Part shown: one piece after another, positions 59,907-64,000 of the stretch
How positions within the stretch are numbered: position 1 is the stretch's first letter
Layout of the letters: each line of letters begins with the position of its first letter
NCBI GenBank assembly: GCA_037903475.1
Contig: JBAJFG010000545.1
Coordinates: forward strand, 1,240,001-1,304,000
DNA length: 64,000 bases
Source of the DNA: Ancylostoma caninum
Taxonomy: Eukaryota; Nematoda; Chromadorea; Rhabditida; Ancylostomatidae
Direction of reading: 5' to 3'
The notes under the pieces: model-generated
The model's database searches: none
Told to the model about the DNA's origin: nothing
What the model saw: only the letters and a program-made list of their open reading frames with translations
Position numbers and translations under genes: made by a program

Positions 59907-62900
59907 TGTAAAAGTTTCTAGGCATCACAACTTTACATTTTAGGAATCAAAAAAAAAAACGGGGGGTTAGAAAGGAGCAACATTCATCCTTACATATACA
60001 TTTTACTTACTACATAGTTTTACTTACAACGCCGCTGTACACATGGGTCATTCGACGAGATTCTGCCTTCAGGAGCAGCGCATACATGCAATGGACTTGC
60101 CTGCATGTTCATCAAATTGTAACACATTTGAGAACCTGTGAACATAATTGTGCGTTGATTTTACCGGCATAATAAGCAGTACAACACCGTCGAGGCTTTG
60201 AAGGCGGCGACAATGAAAGCTTGGGATCAAAATGACACCGTCATCCTACAAAACCTTGTAAGCGACTTGTGATTGTTCAGTTATGATCATGAAATTGTTG
60301 AAATATGTGAATGGGACACATATGTAGTTATGATACAAACAAGAAATTCCATCTGCATTGGGATGTACTGGAATACAAGAGTATAAGACTTGAGCATTCT
60401 AGGGAGAATTCCCTTCTGTAGGAAGCAATATGAGTCAAAATAATGGCCGACTTACATACGGTGGATACATAACTCTGATACTCGCTCTAGCCTTACTTTA
60501 GGTGGCGTTAGAAAGCGTTTCACCAAAATGTAGCTCTAATGTCGAATTATATGCTTCATAAGTGTGAGGAAAGACTGATATGACTGACTCGAAGCGGCTT
60601 AATGCATTGTTTAGGGCAGCCGTAATCAGCCATTTTTCTTCTTAATATATGTTTCTAGAAACGCTTTAGATAACGCTTCACCGAAATATGGTTGATTCAT
60701 TGCATGTGGATACAAACTGCTTTCTAGCCCTTGTCAGTCGCTTAAAAACTGATGCAGGAATATGTTCGGCAATTTCAGAACAGATGAAAATCGAAACTTA
60801 GGGAAAACTCTTAAAGACATCTAAAAATGAACGATTCTCATTTCCACATCCTAAGTACCTTCCAATATTGTGTGCACTAACTACTACCGTTGGTGTAAGG
60901 AAAGAAATAAGAATTTTATCTTAACAAGCAGGTTTCTTTTGGAGAAAAAAATTCCCTACGATCTTCCTAATTGTGCACAAACAGAAGCGGCAGGCGTTTC
61001 AAATACTAAGTGCGAACACTAGTTCGTATGGTTTTCCTAACATTACGATCTCCCTTCCTATCATTACCTTATCACTAAGTACTGTCCAACGTCAAAAATT
61101 CGTTTCTTTATCGTCAGAACTGTACCACAGGTTGATTCCCAAACGTGAAGATTTTCAGTTCCTGCTAAGAAAAGAAATTTATCGTCTACGGATTAGCGGC
61201 CTTATCAACACTTGCCCCGCCCCTTCCTCTTGTTCCCATTTCGGACTTTTAGACATGCAAAGCTCTTTGAGGGACCTGTTCCTGGTGCATATAACAATTA
61301 TAATAATAGCACACTTTATTCGTGATCTGATAAAAAGAAGTAATAAACAAGGGCAATGACGTGACCTAAGGAGAATTCAGGATAGGTACATAGTGTCTGC
61401 AGCACAAAAATTTGTAGTACCGACAAATATATATTTGTAAACAGGGCGCGCAAGAGGTCTTTGAACAATGTCTTTGCTAGCTAAAGCGTAGAAAGCGAAG
61501 TGAACGAGCTAGTAATTAGTTGTTTTCATTGTCTTCCCCCGTCCCTATAAACTCTTTTCCAGCCTTCAAGGATTCCTTTTGTATAAGGATCAGGAGCCTG
61601 AAAAATAAAGTGGACATGCCGACTCCGGCACGCAACTTATGATGTCGAATTTTTCAATAAATCCTGGCTCTCCTGGAAGGATGGAAAGTTTTTGTTGTCC
61701 AAAAAGTAGGAGGTAATTAATCCAGTAATTAATCAAGAGCCGAGAGAAGCGGTCGTTTGCGCTATTCTTTGCTCTAGGAAATGTGCTCATTCAACAAAGT
61801 CAAAGAAAGATGTTGCTGACAAAAAAAACGGGCAAGAAATAGAGCTAAAAAGAGGAGATTCACACCTATGCTGTGATTTCGGCGTTTGCGCAAAAAAAAA
61901 CTTTCCACCATCTCGAAAAAGGGGATGGTAACCACCTAATCTATACACTTCCTCTCTAAAGCTTTTTATTGAATTTTGGAGTAGAAAACTTCTTGAATCT
62001 ACTCCAGGAATTTGAATTATCAATTCTAATATTTATAGAAGTTGAGCAAGAAGATCTTCGTCAACCTTATGAGCATCAGGGTCTTCCTGCCACCAACACA
62101 GAATTATCTTAGGAATAAACCATAAGAAATTAACATATCGTCAAAGAAAAATCGTGCCAAGCAGTTTGCGGAACTTTTTGTGTAGCCAATAGGAGTCAAA
62201 GAGTAAGTAAAGCAAATAGAGTTGGCTGGCAAAGTGGTGAGGAACTCGTGAAATACATTTCGACCACGCGGAATGAGAGCTCTCCATCTACTCCAGTTTC
62301 CTCTTCAAACCTTCAAGAAAAAGCACAGTGGGTCGGTTGTGTTGAAACCAGTGCGTAGTAGACATTTTACTCGATATCAAAATGCTGATATCGAGTAAGC
62401 TCACGTTCTTTTTATTCCAACCCGTTGCGAAGCTCTACCTAGATCTTTGCACCGACTCGAATTTTGAGACAAGCAGCGAATATTCGAAGAATGAACCAAG
62501 TTGCGAATATTCGAAGAATGAACCAACGCCTATCGCCCAGACCTTGTCTTTTGTCTCTAAACACTCTAGTAGCGGTTACCTTACAGAAATACTCTAGAAA
62601 ACGACGAAATTGTCGATTATGTAGCTCATTCCCTACCCTCTAAGAATATTAATTACTATTCTACATTCATTATTTCAATAACTACTTCCAAGTAAGTATG
62701 TATTTTTATTTACTCACACTTTAACAAAATATTTCAAGCCCTTATTTTTGAAACTTATTCCATTCCGGATCCTTTTTCGAATGCCTAGAAGAGCGCGTAC
62801 ACTTTGCTAAGGATGACAAATTGCTGGGATGAGATTGGTAAAATAATACTGGATCTCACGATGGGTTAACCTCCTCCTCTTACACAGCTTCTTTTCTTCC

Positions 62901-63460
62901 CTCTTGCGCTTCCTTCCTGTGTAGATAATCCCAGAAGATTAAGAAAATCCTGTCACAAATTGACAGAAAACAAAGTAGGAGTCTACTACTGCAGTATTGA
63001 ACGAAACTCCTTTTCTGATCTGGTTCTTGGACCGCAGGAATATGACGTGAGGTATGGTCATGAGATAGTGTTTATTGCAGGTACTTCCTGTACTTTCCGT
63101 GGCATCTAGCTGTTTGATAAAGGGCCATCGAGCGATGACATCATGCAGATTTGGGAACATCCACTCCAGTTCCAACCGCCTATCTTATCTTAACAGCTGT
63201 GTGTGTTCTTTAGAGCAACAACAAGGAAATTTTTCGATAGTACACTGAACAACTCTTTGTATGAGCACGAATTTCTTTTATTCGCATCTTCGAAGGTCCA
63301 TAACTGATCGGGCTTGCCCCTTCTCGAGTATGAATGCCTGTAGTGGTCTCAGTTTCAAACTTTGAAAAAAAAATGATGACACTGCAGAGAGATACAAAAA
63401 TCGAGCAGTCACTTACAAAGATGGGTTTCTTGCCATTTTGCAGGTTTTTTTTTCAGATTT

Positions 63461-63748
63461 CTAAAGAATATGGGTGAACAAAATAAAGCTAGGCCAGTTT
63501 TCAGCTTGGCAGGAGCGGTTGTGTTTCCTGCATTTAGCGTTACTGGTGGATTTCACTAATGTGGTCACATATTCCACCACATTTTCAGCAGAGATATTAG
63601 AGCGAAATATGTCGTAGGCTTCCTTGACGACAACGAATAATGGAGTTCCCTCAAATGAGCGATTTTGATTCACGGTGTACCCACTAGCAAATAAATTTGT
63701 ACATTTCAGGATTGTCAGGAGAATAAGTTCAATAATAGCGATTTTCAC
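63461..63748 (-). CDS. Possible small secreted protein, exon only
   Basis: An open stretch begins KIAIIELILLTILKCTNLF, a good signal-peptide core, then YTVNQNRSFEGTPLFVV and NISAENVVEYVTTLV, and ends in a stop at 63461 after a Cys-containing tail (CRKHNRSCQ). There is no ATG in frame, but a GTTATAG acceptor directly precedes TG, so a start codon split by an intron is possible. Later exons were not resolved. Unknown family. Confidence 0.4.
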   Translation of the reverse strand: MKIAIIELILLTILKCTNLFASGYTVNQNRSFEGTPLFVVVKEAYDIFRSNISAENVVEYVTTLVKSTSNAKCRKHNRSCQAENWPSFILFTHIL

Positions 63749-63877
63749 TATAACAGGTCGAACCTATCTTATTGGTATATCTATCAGATGCAACTTTCAC
63801 GAACAGACCTGTCCAAAAGCACAGTGGAACTGTGCTGTATGTTCGCCTTCCTAGTAAGAATTTCAGGAAATCAGAGA

Positions 63878-64000
63878 AGGGCAATTTATACTGGATGCGT
63901 GCGACTGACGCATAATAATGGAGCGCGTGCGTCTATACTATGAAGAATAGCGCTCAGTCGCATCACAGTCGCAGCTCAGACACACGTGTTTACACGTTCA
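63878..64000. mobile_element. Harbinger-like MITE, cut by the window end
   Basis: AGGGCAATTTATACTGGATG at the left end equals the right terminal repeat of the 7267-7515 element in inverse orientation. The following GCGTGCGTCTATACTATGAA and CAGTCGCAGCTCAGAC continue the match up to the last base. Confidence 0.75.

Larger units (their letters stand above)
56953..63460. other. Gene-poor stretch with transposon remnants
   Basis: Apart from the inverted duplication, the LINE fragment and one candidate exon at 59733-59906, no gene is supported. Positions 59940-62930 are AT-rich with short frames lacking splice support. A minus-strand open stretch at 63175-62940 (LELEWMFPNLHDVIARWPFI) may be an exon, but it has no convincing boundaries. 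Confidence 0.4.

Noticed and set aside
63001..63190. Thrombospondin type 1 repeat (WNWSGCSQIC)
   Set aside because: The motif occurs in a frame that soon stops and lacks the other cysteines of the domain; likely chance.

Overview
The window looks like nuclear DNA of a nematode, most likely a parasitic clade V (strongylid or hookworm-like) worm. Genes are split by short introns ending in TTTCAG-type acceptors. Most first coding exons have an acceptor only a few bases before the ATG, as expected for spliced-leader trans-splicing. Degenerate RTE-type LINE fragments and many small inverted-repeat elements lie between genes. There is no rRNA gene, no convincing intact tRNA gene and no prokaryotic feature. 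The species is an inference; no species marker was seen. Exons were assembled by hand from splice signals and reading phase, so boundaries are predictions.

Layout: 1.06-4.2 kb (minus) holds the end of a probable single-pass membrane protein and poorly resolved upstream exons. 5.35-8.04 kb (plus) is a small six-exon gene for a secreted charged protein. 8.1-11.4 kb is mostly non-coding, with inverted-repeat elements and broken coding remnants. 11.46-25.30 kb (minus) is one large gene of more than 40 exons for a nuclear protein of about 2,000 residues with a Cys-rich zinc-type motif, a TFIIS-like central domain, a SPOC domain and a long proline/RGG-rich tail. This is the PHF3/DIDO/SPOCD1 (fly Pps) type of RNA polymerase II-associated regulator.

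The most interesting part is 27.6-57.0 kb, a same-strand cluster of four paralogous secreted-protein genes (called A-D here). A, B and C share a C-terminal von Willebrand factor A-like domain spread over five exons, with the 80-, 212- and 116-nt exons conserved exactly. In all three the metal-binding DxSxS motif is replaced by DLY/DLL-type residues. Gene A is signal peptide plus domain (217 residues). Gene B inserts a mucin-like exon with 20 nearly identical 114-bp (38-residue) repeats (about 1,144 residues). Gene C inserts a different Thr/Asp-rich repeat exon (96-bp units, then about 44 units of 42 bp) that carries two opposite one-base frame changes. Gene D keeps the signal peptide and the Cys/Thr-rich N-terminal domain but has a broken domain. 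The picture is a locus that makes new secreted mucin-like proteins by changing one repeat exon on a fixed scaffold.

The rest, especially 41-49 kb and 57-64 kb, is a graveyard of non-autonomous transposons: a 1.59-kb foldback hAT-like element with a perfect 8-bp target duplication and tRNA-like promoters in both arms, a 461-bp palindromic element flanked by TTAA, a Harbinger-like family with four members in the window, a Tc1/mariner-like 144-bp element, an AT-rich TTCGAAT element, and two RTE LINE 3' ends.
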